Source of the DNA: Caldimonas brevitalea
Lineage (GTDB): Bacteria; Pseudomonadota; Gammaproteobacteria; Burkholderiales; Burkholderiaceae_C
Length of the DNA stretch: 64,000 nt
NCBI RefSeq assembly: GCF_001017435.1
Contig: NZ_CP011371.1
Location: 6,262,001 to 6,326,000 of the forward strand
Direction: 5' to 3'
This document shows positions 43,885 to 53,902 of the stretch, piece after piece (the stretch's first letter is position 1; each line of letters opens with the position of its first letter). The position numbers and the translations under genes are program-made. Below the pieces are notes generated by a model that did no database searches, was not told the origin of the DNA, and saw only the letters and a list, made by a program, of their open reading frames with translations.

Positions 43885-45015
43885 ATGTTTGCCTTGTCTG
43901 CTCCCCTCCCGACCGCGCCGCGTCCGGTGCTGCGTCGCCTGGTGTGCGCCCTCACCGTCGGCACGGCCGTCGTGCTGGTGGGCTGCGCCTCCAAACCCGG
44001 CGCGCCGCGTCCTGACGACGACGGGCCGGGCCGCCCGCCGGCCGCGGTGGGGAACGTCCCCGACGCCGAGCCGCGCATCGAACCGCTGGCCCGCGGCAGC
44101 AACCGTCCTTACACGGTGCTCGGACGCTCCTATGTGCCCACCACCGCCGACCAGTCGTATCGGCAGCGCGGCATCGCCTCGTGGTACGGCCGCAAGTTCC
44201 ACGGCCGGCGCACCTCGAGCGGCGAAACCTACGACATGTATGCGATGACGGCGGCGCACCCGACGTTGCCCATCCCGAGCTATGCGCGGGTGCGCCATGT
44301 CGCGTCCGGGCGTGAGGTGATCGTGCGCATCAACGACCGCGGGCCCTTTCACGGCAACCGCATCCTCGACCTGAGCTATGCGGCCGCCGCCAAGCTCGGC
44401 ATCGTGCGCCGCGGCAGTGCCGAGGTGGAGGTCGAACGTATCACCCACGACGAGATCCGCGCCGGCACCTGGCGGCGCTCACCCGGCGACGAGGCTGCCG
44501 TGGTGCGGGTGGCCGAAGACGAAACCCGCAGCAGCACGGCCGCGCCCGAACGGTCGAGCCCCCGTGAAGATCGGCTCGACGCGCCGGCAGCGCCCGCCCC
44601 TCGCAGCGAACCCGCGCCGGGCACCTCGCCCGACGTGTCGACGCCTACGGCGGGAGCAGCGGTCGCGCCAGCCGAGGTGACGCCGGCCCTGGCCGCGACG
44701 GCGCCGGCGGCACCTGCCGTCGCAGCGCTCGCGCCGCCCGCGGCGACCGATGCCGCCACCGCCCGCAGCAGCCAGGCAGCCCCCGAGGGCTTCTGGGTGC
44801 AGCTGGGCGTGTTCCGCCAGCGGGCTGGCGCGGAGAGTTTCCACCGCCGGGTCAGCGACGAGCTGGACTGGTTGCGCCCGCTGCTGGCCATCTTCGACGA
44901 CGCGTCGATGTTCCGCCTGCAGGCCGGCCCCTACCCGAGCCGCGCCGAAGCCGCATCGACGGCCTTGCGACTGCAAGACGCCTTGAAACTGGTGCCGGTG
45001 GTGGTCGAGCGCTGA
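43885..45015 (+). CDS. rlpA: septal-ring lytic transglycosylase RlpA-like lipoprotein
   Basis: The protein (376 residues from the ATG at 43885) has a lipoprotein signal (VVLVGC), a double-psi beta-barrel domain with RGIASWYGRKFHGRRTSSGE, AAHPTLPIPSYARV and VRINDRGPF, and a long Ala/Pro linker. A C-terminal SPOR domain (FWVQLGVFRQRAGAESFHRR) completes it. The SPOR domain binds denuded septal glycan. In RlpA the DPBB cleaves such strands, with Glu and Asp in the WYG..SGE/NDRG motifs. An in-frame GTG at 43843 is less likely as start. It is monocistronic. Confidence 0.9.
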   Translation: MFALSAPLPTAPRPVLRRLVCALTVGTAVVLVGCASKPGAPRPDDDGPGRPPAAVGNVPDAEPRIEPLARGSNRPYTVLGRSYVPTTADQSYRQRGIASWYGRKFHGRRTSSGETYDMYAMTAAHPTLPIPSYARVRHVASGREVIVRINDRGPFHGNRILDLSYAAAAKLGIVRRGSAEVEVERITHDEIRAGTWRRSPGDEAAVVRVAEDETRSSTAAPERSSPREDRLDAPAAPAPRSEPAPGTSPDVSTPTAGAAVAPAEVTPALAATAPAAPAVAALAPPAATDAATARSSQAAPEGFWVQLGVFRQRAGAESFHRRVSDELDWLRPLLAIFDDASMFRLQAGPYPSRAEAASTALRLQDALKLVPVVVER

Positions 45016-45067
45016 GAGCGCAGGTGCGGGGGCGGCGCTGCCGGCGCCATCGCGCGGCGGCCGGCGC

Positions 45068-45991
45068 TCAGTCGTCCGACTGCTTCAACGCCAGCGCCCG
45101 CTCGTAGAGCGCGTTGCGCGGCGCGCCGGTGACCTGGGCTGCCAGGGCCACCGCTTGTTTCATCGGCAGGGCCTCGACCAGGGCGCGCAGCACGGGCTCC
45201 GCCTGGCCGAGCGCGTCGGCCGGCGCCGCGCCGCCGGGGCGCGCATGCAGCACCAGCACGAACTCGCCCTTGCGCCGCATCGGGTCGCCGTCGAGCCAGC
45301 CGGGCAGCTCGGCCGCCGGCAAGGTGGTGACACTTTCGAACTGCTTGGTCAGCTCCCGACACACCGTGACCGGGCGAGTGCCGCAGGCAGCCGCCAGCGC
45401 CCGGCCGAGCGCCTCGATGCGGTGCGGCGCTTCGAACACGACCTGCGCCTCGGCACGCCCGGCGATCTCACGCAGGGCCTGCTCGAGTTCGCGCGGCTTG
45501 GCCGGCAGGAAACCGACAAACCGGAAGCCGCCCGGCTCGGTGTCGCCCGCCACGCTCAGCGCGGCGGTGGCGCTGCTGACGCCCGGCACCGCGACGACCC
45601 GCCAGCCGGCCTCGCGTACCGCCGCCACCAGTCGCGCTCCCGGGTCGGACACCGCCGGCGTGCCGGCGTCGCTGACATAGGCCACCCGCTCACCGGACGC
45701 AAGGCGCGCCAACACACCTTGCGCCGCCTCGCGCTCGTTGTGTTCGTGCACGGCCAGCAGCGGGCGCTCGATCCCGTAGTGGCGCAGCAGCCCGGCGGTG
45801 TGGCGGGTGTCTTCGCAGGCCACGGCGTCGACCAGGCCGAGCACGTGCAGCGCGCGCAACGTGATGTCTGCCAGGTTGCCGATCGGCGTCGCGACGACAT
45901 ACAAGGCGCTGGCGGGATAGTGCTGGCCGCCGGCCGCCTGGGCCGCCGCCTGAAGCAAGGACAAAGCCTCGATGGTCACGACGAAGGGCAA
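45068..45991 (-). CDS. rsmI: 16S rRNA (cytidine-1402 2'-O)-methyltransferase RsmI
   Basis: The protein (~300 residues) of the tetrapyrrole-methylase fold shows LYVVATPIGNLADITLRAL, CEDTRHTAGLLRHYGI, YVSDAGTPAVSDPG, VPGVSSATAALSVAG, FVGFLPAKPRE and EAPHRIEAL. These identify RsmI, which methylates the ribose of C1402 in 16S rRNA using SAM. The start is a TTG at 45991 or a GTG at 45979; both overlap the divergent yraN start. The genome order rsmI-yraN-SIS-BON matches the E. coli yraL-yraP region, with rsmI inverted. Confidence 0.93.
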   Translation of the reverse strand: MPFVVTIEALSLLQAAAQAAGGQHYPASALYVVATPIGNLADITLRALHVLGLVDAVACEDTRHTAGLLRHYGIERPLLAVHEHNEREAAQGVLARLASGERVAYVSDAGTPAVSDPGARLVAAVREAGWRVVAVPGVSSATAALSVAGDTEPGGFRFVGFLPAKPRELEQALREIAGRAEAQVVFEAPHRIEALGRALAAACGTRPVTVCRELTKQFESVTTLPAAELPGWLDGDPMRRKGEFVLVLHARPGGAAPADALGQAEPVLRALVEALPMKQAVALAAQVTGAPRNALYERALALKQSDD

Positions 45992-46355
45992 TCCGAAGAA
46001 GAAGCTGGGGGACGCGGCCGAGACGCGAGCGCTTGCTCACTTGTGCCAGGCCGGGCTGGTGATGGTGCGGCGCAATTATCGCGTGGCGCTCGGCCCCCAC
46101 CGCCCCGCCGGCGAAGTCGACCTGATCCTGCGCGAGCGCGACGGCACGCTGGTGTTCGTCGAAGTGCGGCAGCGCGCGAACCTGCGCCACGGCGGCGCCG
46201 CGGCGAGCGTGACGGCGGCCAAGCGCGGGCGTATCGTGCTCGCGGCGCGCCATTTCCTGGCGCCGCTCGCCTCGCCGCCGCCGTGCCGCTTCGACGTGGT
46301 CGCGATCGACGGCGAGCACCTGGAGTGGCTCAAGGGGGCCTTCGACGCCGGCTGA
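45972..46355 (+). CDS. yraN: UPF0102/YraN family nuclease-fold protein
   Basis: The 127-residue protein carries the YraN motifs LGDAAETRALAHL, LVMVRRNYR, GEVDLILRERDGTLVFVEVRQR and FDVVAID, a restriction-endonuclease-like fold (E..EVD..FVEVK type). Its exact cellular role is not settled. It is transcribed divergently from rsmI with overlapping 5' ends, and forms the start of a probable yraN-diaA-BON cluster. The ATG at 45972 lacks a strong ribosome site. Confidence 0.9.
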   Translation: MVTTKGNPKKKLGDAAETRALAHLCQAGLVMVRRNYRVALGPHRPAGEVDLILRERDGTLVFVEVRQRANLRHGGAAASVTAAKRGRIVLAARHFLAPLASPPPCRFDVVAIDGEHLEWLKGAFDAG

Positions 46356-47806
<1,451 letters not shown>

Positions 47807-47840
47807 ACGGGGCCGCCCGTTCGGGCGCTCCTCGCTGAAA

Positions 47841-47864
47841 AAGGCTCCCACGGGAGCCTTTTTT
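47841..47864 (+). terminator. intrinsic terminator after the BON lipoprotein gene
   Basis: AAGGCTCCC-AC-GGGAGCCTT (stem of 9, positions 47841-47860) is followed by TTTT, a classical rho-independent terminator 34 bases after the stop. Confidence 0.92.
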
Positions 47865-48045
47865 GTTGTGCTGACAATACCCGCGCGGCGAGCGCGGCCG
47901 CACCCCGCCCAGCAGATCTGGCAGGTCGCACTCGCGGGGCCAGACACTCTCAGGCCTCACGCCGTGCTGCAGCATCAAGTTGCAGATACACATTCATGCG
48001 TCATGACAATGGCGCCGAGTTGCCTGACCGTGTATCAACCTCACG

Positions 48046-49557
48046 ATGCCCCTCGCCGACCTACCGTCTCGCCCGCAGCCCGTAGCTGCCCTGACCACCG
48101 CTGAGAAAGCGCGGCCGACTGGCCCCGCGCGGCCTTCGCAGCGCCACGTCACCACTGCTGTTTGCTGGCTTGCGCTGTTGCACCCGACACCTGCGTGGAG
48201 CCAAGGGTCCGTGCGCCCGGTGGCCTATGGTGAAGCGCTGGAACAGGCCTACGGCGTGTCCGGCACGGTGCAGGGCGCGCGGCTCGACGCGCAGGCCAGG
48301 CACTTGCAGGCCGAGGCGGTGGCCCACCTGAGCCGCCCGTCGCTGAGCCTGATAGGTTTCACCGGGCGGGTGTCGACGTCGTTCAACCTTGACACCTCGC
48401 CATTGGCCGGCGCGGTCAATCCCGTGCTCGGCGGGGTGGGCGCGGTGCTGCCGGGTGTGCAGGTGCCACCGATACCGAACAGCGTGTCGACCGAGCGCAT
48501 CTCCAACCTCAACTCCCTGTGGTTGAGCAGCCTGTGGCCGCTGTACACCGCCGGGCGGCTGGACGCCGTGCACGGGCTGGCCGCCGGGCGCGCGGCCGAA
48601 GCGGAAGCCGACCGGCTGGACGCCGAGGACCAACAGGCCGCCGTGGTCGCGCAACGCTATTTCGCGGTGCAACTGGCACGCCGCGCCGCCGAGGTGCGAG
48701 CTGCAGCGACCACCGGCATTGCCGAACACCAGCGCATGGCCAGCCGGCTCGAAGCGACCGGGCTCATCGCGCGCTCCGAGCGCCTGCGCGCCGATGTCGC
48801 GCTCGACGCCGCGCGGCGTGACGAAGCGAAGGCCCGCAGTGACCTCGAAATCGCCCAGGTGGCGCTGGACCGGCTGCTCGCTTCACCCGAACGGGTGCAA
48901 CCCACCACGCCGCTGTTCGTGCACTCGCAGCCGGTCGGCTCGCTGCAATCTTTCATTGAATCGGGGCAGTCCTTGCACCCGGCCTGGAAAAAGATCGACA
49001 GCAAACGCGAGCAAGCCGCCCAGGCCTTGAAGCTGCAAGGCAGCGAACACGCGCCGACCGTGACCGGGGTGGCCAACTACAACTTCAACCAGAGCGACAA
49101 CCAGACGGTGCGGCCGAACTGGTTCCTCGGGGTGCTCCTGCACGTGCCGCTGGTGTCACGCGTCGACCGCGGCAAGACGCTGGCAGCGTCGCGACTGGAG
49201 CAGCAGCGCGTGGAGGTGACGGCCCAACAGGCGAGCCGCGACATCCCCACGCAGATCGAAAAGCAGTGGCGTGTGATGGACCATGCTCGCATCCAGTTTC
49301 TGTCGATGGGCTCGACCGTCGAGCTGGCGCAGGAAGACCTGCGGCTGCAGAGCGCTTCGTTCCAGCAGGGCCAGGCCACATCGGTGGACGTGACCGATGC
49401 GCGACTGCAGCTGGCGCGCGCGGAAATCGAGCGCGTCCAGGCCGCCTACGACTACGTCACGGCACTGGCCCAGCTGCTCGAGGCGAGCGGCCAACCGCAC
49501 CGCCTGACCGAGCTGGCCGCCAAGGCCGACATCGTCGTTTCATCCGACGCCCGCTGA
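48046..49557 (+). CDS. TolC-family outer-membrane efflux protein
   Basis: The 503-residue protein has a signal-like segment at residues ~34-52 (AVCWLALLHPTPAWS) after an unusually long leader. Two outer-membrane factor repeats follow with long Ala/Gln/Arg helices (QQAAVVAQRYFAVQLARRAA, SFQQGQATSVDVTDARLQLA). It should form the trimeric exit duct for the adjacent MFP/ABC-2 exporter, whose genes follow with gaps of 19 and 13 bases. The long N-terminus leaves the start uncertain. Confidence 0.85.
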   Translation: MPLADLPSRPQPVAALTTAEKARPTGPARPSQRHVTTAVCWLALLHPTPAWSQGSVRPVAYGEALEQAYGVSGTVQGARLDAQARHLQAEAVAHLSRPSLSLIGFTGRVSTSFNLDTSPLAGAVNPVLGGVGAVLPGVQVPPIPNSVSTERISNLNSLWLSSLWPLYTAGRLDAVHGLAAGRAAEAEADRLDAEDQQAAVVAQRYFAVQLARRAAEVRAAATTGIAEHQRMASRLEATGLIARSERLRADVALDAARRDEAKARSDLEIAQVALDRLLASPERVQPTTPLFVHSQPVGSLQSFIESGQSLHPAWKKIDSKREQAAQALKLQGSEHAPTVTGVANYNFNQSDNQTVRPNWFLGVLLHVPLVSRVDRGKTLAASRLEQQRVEVTAQQASRDIPTQIEKQWRVMDHARIQFLSMGSTVELAQEDLRLQSASFQQGQATSVDVTDARLQLARAEIERVQAAYDYVTALAQLLEASGQPHRLTELAAKADIVVSSDAR

Positions 49558-49576
49558 CATTGCCACCACCACCACC

Positions 49577-50563
49577 ATGCCAAGCTCCAGATCGAAACGT
49601 AGCGCCGTCGCAGCGCTGGTCGCCCTTGCCGTCCTCGGCGTGCTCGCCTGGGGCCTGTGGAAGGCCTTCGCGCCGCAGTCCCTCCCGCTGCAGGGGCAGA
49701 TCGAGGCACAGGAGGTGCATGTCTCGGCCAAGATCCCCGGGCGGGTCGGACAGCTGCATGTGCAGCTGGGGCAGCAACTCAAAGCCGGGGACCTGGTGTT
49801 CGAACTCGACAGCCCCGAGGTGCAGGCCAAGGTCGTACAGGCCCGCGCGGCCCAGGAAGCGGCGCAGGCGGTGGCGGCCAAGGCCGACGCCGGCGCGCGG
49901 CCGGAAGAGATCGAGATGGCGCGCTCGAATTGGGAGCGCGCCGGCACCGGCGCCCGACTCGCCCGCACCACCTACCAGCGGGTGCAGGCGATGTACGACG
50001 AAGGGGTGCTGGCGCGCCAGAAGCGCGACGAAGCGGAGGCCCAGTGGCGCGCCGCGGAACAACAAGAACAGGCGGCCCGCGCGCAGTACGTGCTGGCGCG
50101 CAAGGGCGCACGCCGCGAAGACCAACAGGCCGCAAACGCCCAAGTGCGCCAGGTGGCCGGCGTGGTGACGGAGGCCGAGGTGGGCCTCGCGGAGACCCAC
50201 ATCAAGGCGCCGGTCGGCGGCGAGGTGAGCAAGATCCAGATCCAACCGGGTGAGCTGGCGCCGCAGGGGTTCCCGGTCGTGACCCTGGTCAACCTGTCCG
50301 ATCTGTGGGCGGTGCTGCAAGTGCGCGAGGACGAGATGGCCGCCTATGCGATGGGGAGCGTGCACAGCGCCGAAGTGCCGGCGTTGAAGACGCGGGTTTC
50401 GTTCAAGGTCAGCTCGATCTCGGCGCTGCCCGATTTCGCCACCTGGCGCGCCGCCCGTCCCGGTGGCACGGACCTGCGCACCTTCGAGGTCCGGCTGCGG
50501 CCGACCGCCCATGCCGCGGCGCTGCGGCCGGGCATGAGCGTGGTCTTCCCGGCGCTGCTGTGA
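49577..50563 (+). CDS. HlyD-family periplasmic adaptor protein
   Basis: The 328-residue adaptor has an N-terminal membrane helix (AVAALVALAVLGVLAWGLW), a lipoyl/barrel start (VSAKIPGRVGQLHVQLGQQLKAGD split), a coiled-coil hairpin (~75-190), a second lipoyl half (IKAPVGGEVSKIQIQPGE) and a beta-barrel end. It resembles YhiI/YbhG of ABC-2 exporters. It bridges the inner-membrane permeases and the TolC-like duct encoded on either side. Confidence 0.9.
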   Translation: MPSSRSKRSAVAALVALAVLGVLAWGLWKAFAPQSLPLQGQIEAQEVHVSAKIPGRVGQLHVQLGQQLKAGDLVFELDSPEVQAKVVQARAAQEAAQAVAAKADAGARPEEIEMARSNWERAGTGARLARTTYQRVQAMYDEGVLARQKRDEAEAQWRAAEQQEQAARAQYVLARKGARREDQQAANAQVRQVAGVVTEAEVGLAETHIKAPVGGEVSKIQIQPGELAPQGFPVVTLVNLSDLWAVLQVREDEMAAYAMGSVHSAEVPALKTRVSFKVSSISALPDFATWRAARPGGTDLRTFEVRLRPTAHAAALRPGMSVVFPALL

Positions 50564-50576
50564 GGGCAGGTCGGCG

Positions 50577-51767
50577 GTGACAGCTCCCCCTACCCCGCGG
50601 CCCGGGCTGCACGCCGTGGTGCGGCGCGAATGGCGGCGCCTGCGCGGCGACTTCTGGGATCTGGGCATGCTGACCTGGATTCCTTTGTCGGTCTGTGCGC
50701 TGTGCTGGTGGATCTTCTCCGCGGGCGTGGCCCGCGACGTGCCGATCGCGGTGATCGACCAGGACCGCTCGGCGTTGTCACGCTCGCTGGTGCGCATGCT
50801 CGATGAATCCCCCGGCATCGCGGTCGTCGCGCAGGCGCGCAGCCAGGCCGAGGCGATGCAGCTGTTGCGCGAGCGCCGCGCGTTCGGCACGCTGTGGATT
50901 CCCGACGACCTCCAGCAGCAGGCCGTCGCAGGGCGGTCGGCCACCGTGCATTGGTTCTACAACGGCCAGTTTTCGGCCCATGTCGGCGCCCTGACACGTG
51001 ACGTGCGCACGGTGGTGACGGCCTTCTCGGGCGGCATCGAACTCGCCGCGCGCGAAAAGCGCGGCAGTTCGACACCGCAGGCGCGGCAGCAGTTCGAGCC
51101 CATCCGGCTGCAGCTGGCAACGCTGTTCAACGAAAACGCCAACTACGAGGCCTTCCTCGCCCTCGCGGTGATCCCGTCGATGCTGCAGATCTTCATCGCA
51201 CTGGCCGCCGTGACGGCCATCGGGCGTGAACTAAAGGCGGGCAGCGTGCCGCAATGGCTGGCTGCGGCGGGCCAGCGCTGGAGCACCGCCGTGGCGGGCA
51301 AACTGCTGATCCCGGCGCTGGCCTTCTTCGCACAGTCGCTGCTGTTCGTGCTGTTCTTCGCCGGGGTGCGCGGCTGGGCCATCGAAGGGAGTGCCCTCGC
51401 GGTCCTGGTCGGCCTGCTGCTGCTCGTCGCCGCCTACCTCGGCGTCGGCACCCTGATGATTGCTGCCACGCTGTCACTGCGGGCGGCCTTGTCGGTTGCC
51501 GCCTTCGTCACCGCCCCGGCCTTCGCTTTCTCGGGCCAAGGGTTTCCGCTGCTGGCCATGCCACCGCTCGCGCGTGGCTGGGCCGAGGCCTTGCCGCTGA
51601 CCCATTACCTGCAATTGCAGAGCCGCCACTGGCTGGCCGGTGCGCCTTTCGGCTATGGCTTCGGCGAGATGGCGGTGCTGGCCGGCACCACCGTGCTGAC
51701 CGGCGGGTTGGGGCTGTGGCTGCTGCAACGCCGAGCGCCACGGGCCACCGCGTGGGGGCGCTTGTGA
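50577..51767 (+). CDS. ABC-2 type permease (exporter subunit 1)
   Basis: The 396-residue protein has one N-terminal helix, a large periplasmic domain (~50-180) with VAVIDQDRSALSRSLVRML-type start, and five C-terminal helices (MLQIFIALAAVTAIGREL, SVAAFVTAPAFAFSGQGFPL). This is the YhhJ/YbhR layout. The start is GTG at 50577. It overlaps the second permease gene by four bases (GTGA). Both permeases together would form the heterodimeric membrane part. Confidence 0.88.
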   Translation: MTAPPTPRPGLHAVVRREWRRLRGDFWDLGMLTWIPLSVCALCWWIFSAGVARDVPIAVIDQDRSALSRSLVRMLDESPGIAVVAQARSQAEAMQLLRERRAFGTLWIPDDLQQQAVAGRSATVHWFYNGQFSAHVGALTRDVRTVVTAFSGGIELAAREKRGSSTPQARQQFEPIRLQLATLFNENANYEAFLALAVIPSMLQIFIALAAVTAIGRELKAGSVPQWLAAAGQRWSTAVAGKLLIPALAFFAQSLLFVLFFAGVRGWAIEGSALAVLVGLLLLVAAYLGVGTLMIAATLSLRAALSVAAFVTAPAFAFSGQGFPLLAMPPLARGWAEALPLTHYLQLQSRHWLAGAPFGYGFGEMAVLAGTTVLTGGLGLWLLQRRAPRATAWGRL

Positions 51768-52930
51768 GCGGCCCGCTGCGGCGCTGCGCAACGGCCTTCG
51801 TGCAGACCTGGCGCGCCGTGCTGCACGACGCTGGCGCCCTCACGCTGCTGTTCGTTGCGACGCTCATCTACTCGTTCTTCTACCCGCTGCCCTACAGTGC
51901 CGAGCAGGTCCAGCGCGTCCCGGTGGTGGTGGTCGACCAGGACCGCAGCGCCTTGTCGCGGCAGATCACACGTTATGCGCAGGCCCACCCTTCGGTCTCG
52001 GTCATCGAGGTGACGCCCGACCTGGCGGAGGCGCAACACCGCCTCTGGCGCCATGAAAGCGCCGGCACGCTGTTCCTGCCCACCGGCCTGCAAAGCAAGG
52101 TGCAAAGCGGCCGGGAGGCCGAAGTCGAGGTGGCCGGCAACGGCGTCTACCTGTTGCTCAACAAGGCGGCGCTGAACGGGCTGGCCGACGCGGTGGGCAC
52201 GGTGTCGGCGGGCATCGAGGTCAAGCGCTTGTCGGCTGCGTCACCGTCAGGCGCGCAGACCCTGGCGCAGCGCCAGCCGATCGGCCTGAACGCGGTGGCG
52301 CTGTTCAACGTGCGAGAAGGCTACGGTGCCTACATCGTGCCGGGCGTCGCGGTGCTGATCTTGCAGCAGACCCTGCTGCTGGCGATCGCGTTGATGTTCG
52401 GCACCTGGGCCGAACGGGGCGGCTTTCCGGTCAGCCGCGATGGCGCCGGCTATGCCGGCATGCTGCTCGCGTTCGCCTCGGTGGCGCTCATCAACAGCGC
52501 CTACTACTTCGGCTGGGTGCTCTGGTGGCAGGACTATCCGCGCGGCGGCAATTTCGCCGGCCTGCTGGTGTTCGCGGTGCTGTTCGCCCTGTGCCTGGCC
52601 GCCTTCGGCATGCTGCTGGGCAGCTGGTTCGTGACGCGCGAGCGCGGCGGCCAGCTGCTGCTGTGCGTTGCGATGCCGTCGATTTTCCTGTCGGGGCTGT
52701 CATGGCCGGTCGAGGCCATGCCCGAGCTGCTGCGCTGGGCGCGGTGGCTGATGCCGTCGACGGCCGGCATCGAAGGTTTCATCGCCCTCAACCAGCTCGG
52801 CGCTCGGCTGCCGGAGGTGCGCCTCGAGGCCGCGGCCCTGTTGGCGCTGCTGGCCGCTTGCGTCCCGCTGGGGCTGTGGCGATGGCGGCGGCTGGCCCGC
52901 CGCGCCCTCAACCGAGCAGACGCCGGATGA
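51764..52930 (+). CDS. ABC-2 type permease (exporter subunit 2)
   Basis: The 388-residue protein (GTG at 51764 overlapping the previous stop) is homologous to subunit 1: DQDRSALSRQITRYAQAHP, periplasmic domain, then VLILQQTLLLAIALMFGTW and PSIFLSGLSWPVEAMPE. The gene's 3' end overlaps the convergent dehydrogenase by 23 bases. No ATP-binding subunit gene is next to it, so the ATPase must come from elsewhere or the complex is energised otherwise. Confidence 0.88.
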   Translation: MSGPLRRCATAFVQTWRAVLHDAGALTLLFVATLIYSFFYPLPYSAEQVQRVPVVVVDQDRSALSRQITRYAQAHPSVSVIEVTPDLAEAQHRLWRHESAGTLFLPTGLQSKVQSGREAEVEVAGNGVYLLLNKAALNGLADAVGTVSAGIEVKRLSAASPSGAQTLAQRQPIGLNAVALFNVREGYGAYIVPGVAVLILQQTLLLAIALMFGTWAERGGFPVSRDGAGYAGMLLAFASVALINSAYYFGWVLWWQDYPRGGNFAGLLVFAVLFALCLAAFGMLLGSWFVTRERGGQLLLCVAMPSIFLSGLSWPVEAMPELLRWARWLMPSTAGIEGFIALNQLGARLPEVRLEAAALLALLAACVPLGLWRWRRLARRALNRADAG

Positions 52931-53807
52931 GGCTCGAGGTGTCCCAGCGGCCGCCGCCTTGCGCCTGCACGTCGGCATAAAACTGATCCACCAGCGCCGT
53001 CACCGGCAGGCGGGCGCCATTGCGGCGCGCCTCGTCGAGGCACAGCCCGAGGTCTTTGCGCATCCAGTCCACCGCGAAACCGAAGTCGAAGCGGTCCTCG
53101 ACCATGGTCGGCCCGCGGTGCTCCAGCTGCCAGCTCTGCGCCGCCCCCTTGCCGATCACGCCCAGCACCGCGTTCATGTCGAGCCCCGCCTTCTGGCCGA
53201 AGGCGATGGCTTCGCTCAAGCCCTGCAGCAGCCCGGCGATGCAGATCTGGTTGACCATCTTGGCGAGCTGTCCGGCGCCACTCGCGCCGAGCAGGGTGAC
53301 CGCCTTCGCGTAGGCCATGGCCACCGGCTGCACCTTGGCGAAGGCCTCGGCGTCGCCGCCGCACATGACGGTCAGCACACCGTTTTGAGCACCGAGGTTG
53401 CCGCCGGACACCGGCGCGTCGATGAACGACAGGCCGCGCGCCTGCGCCACCGCACTCAGCTCGCGTGCCACATCGGCCGACGCCGTCGTGTGGTCGACGA
53501 ACACCGCACCGGGCTTCATGCCGGCCAAGGCGCCCTGCTCGCCCAGCACCACACTGCGCAGGTCGTCGTCGTTGCCGACGCAGGCGAACACGATGTCGGC
53601 GTCGCGGGCCGCCTGGGCCGGCGTGGCGGCGCGTTCGCCGCCGTACTGCTGCACCCACTGCACCGCCTTGGCCTCGCTGCGGTTGTACACCGTCACCCGG
53701 TGGCCCGCGCGGGCGAGATGGCCAGCCATCGGGTGGCCCATGACACCGAGGCCGAGGAAGGCGACACGATGCGGGGCGATGGGGGCGTAGGTTTTTGTCT
53801 GGGTCAT
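52908..53807 (-). CDS. NAD(P)-dependent beta-hydroxyacid dehydrogenase (3-hydroxyisobutyrate dehydrogenase family)
   Basis: The 299-residue protein has an N-terminal Rossmann dinucleotide site (VAFLGLGVMGHPMAGHLARAG split), the substrate motif IDAPVSGG, and the catalytic Lys in GAGQLAKMVNQICIAG. The family includes 3-hydroxyisobutyrate, tartronate-semialdehyde and glyoxylate/succinic-semialdehyde reductases; the substrate cannot be assigned. It is a single gene on the minus strand. Confidence 0.88.
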   Translation of the reverse strand: MTQTKTYAPIAPHRVAFLGLGVMGHPMAGHLARAGHRVTVYNRSEAKAVQWVQQYGGERAATPAQAARDADIVFACVGNDDDLRSVVLGEQGALAGMKPGAVFVDHTTASADVARELSAVAQARGLSFIDAPVSGGNLGAQNGVLTVMCGGDAEAFAKVQPVAMAYAKAVTLLGASGAGQLAKMVNQICIAGLLQGLSEAIAFGQKAGLDMNAVLGVIGKGAAQSWQLEHRGPTMVEDRFDFGFAVDWMRKDLGLCLDEARRNGARLPVTALVDQFYADVQAQGGGRWDTSSLIRRLLG

Positions 53808-53823
53808 GGCACGCTCAAAAGCA

Positions 53824-53858
53824 AAACCCCAAGCGTACTACTCGTGCGCTTGGGGTTT
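53824..53858 (-). terminator. intrinsic terminator of the pilT-pilU operon
   Basis: A 12-bp perfect stem (AAACCCCAAGCG / CGCTTGGGGTTT) with an 11-base loop lies 45 bases after the pilU stop. On the minus strand it is followed by a short T-containing tail (TTTTGCTTTTG). Confidence 0.8.
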
Positions 53859-53902
53859 GAGTGCAGCAGCGACGCCTGGCGAGGCCAGCGCGTGCCGACG
53901 GT

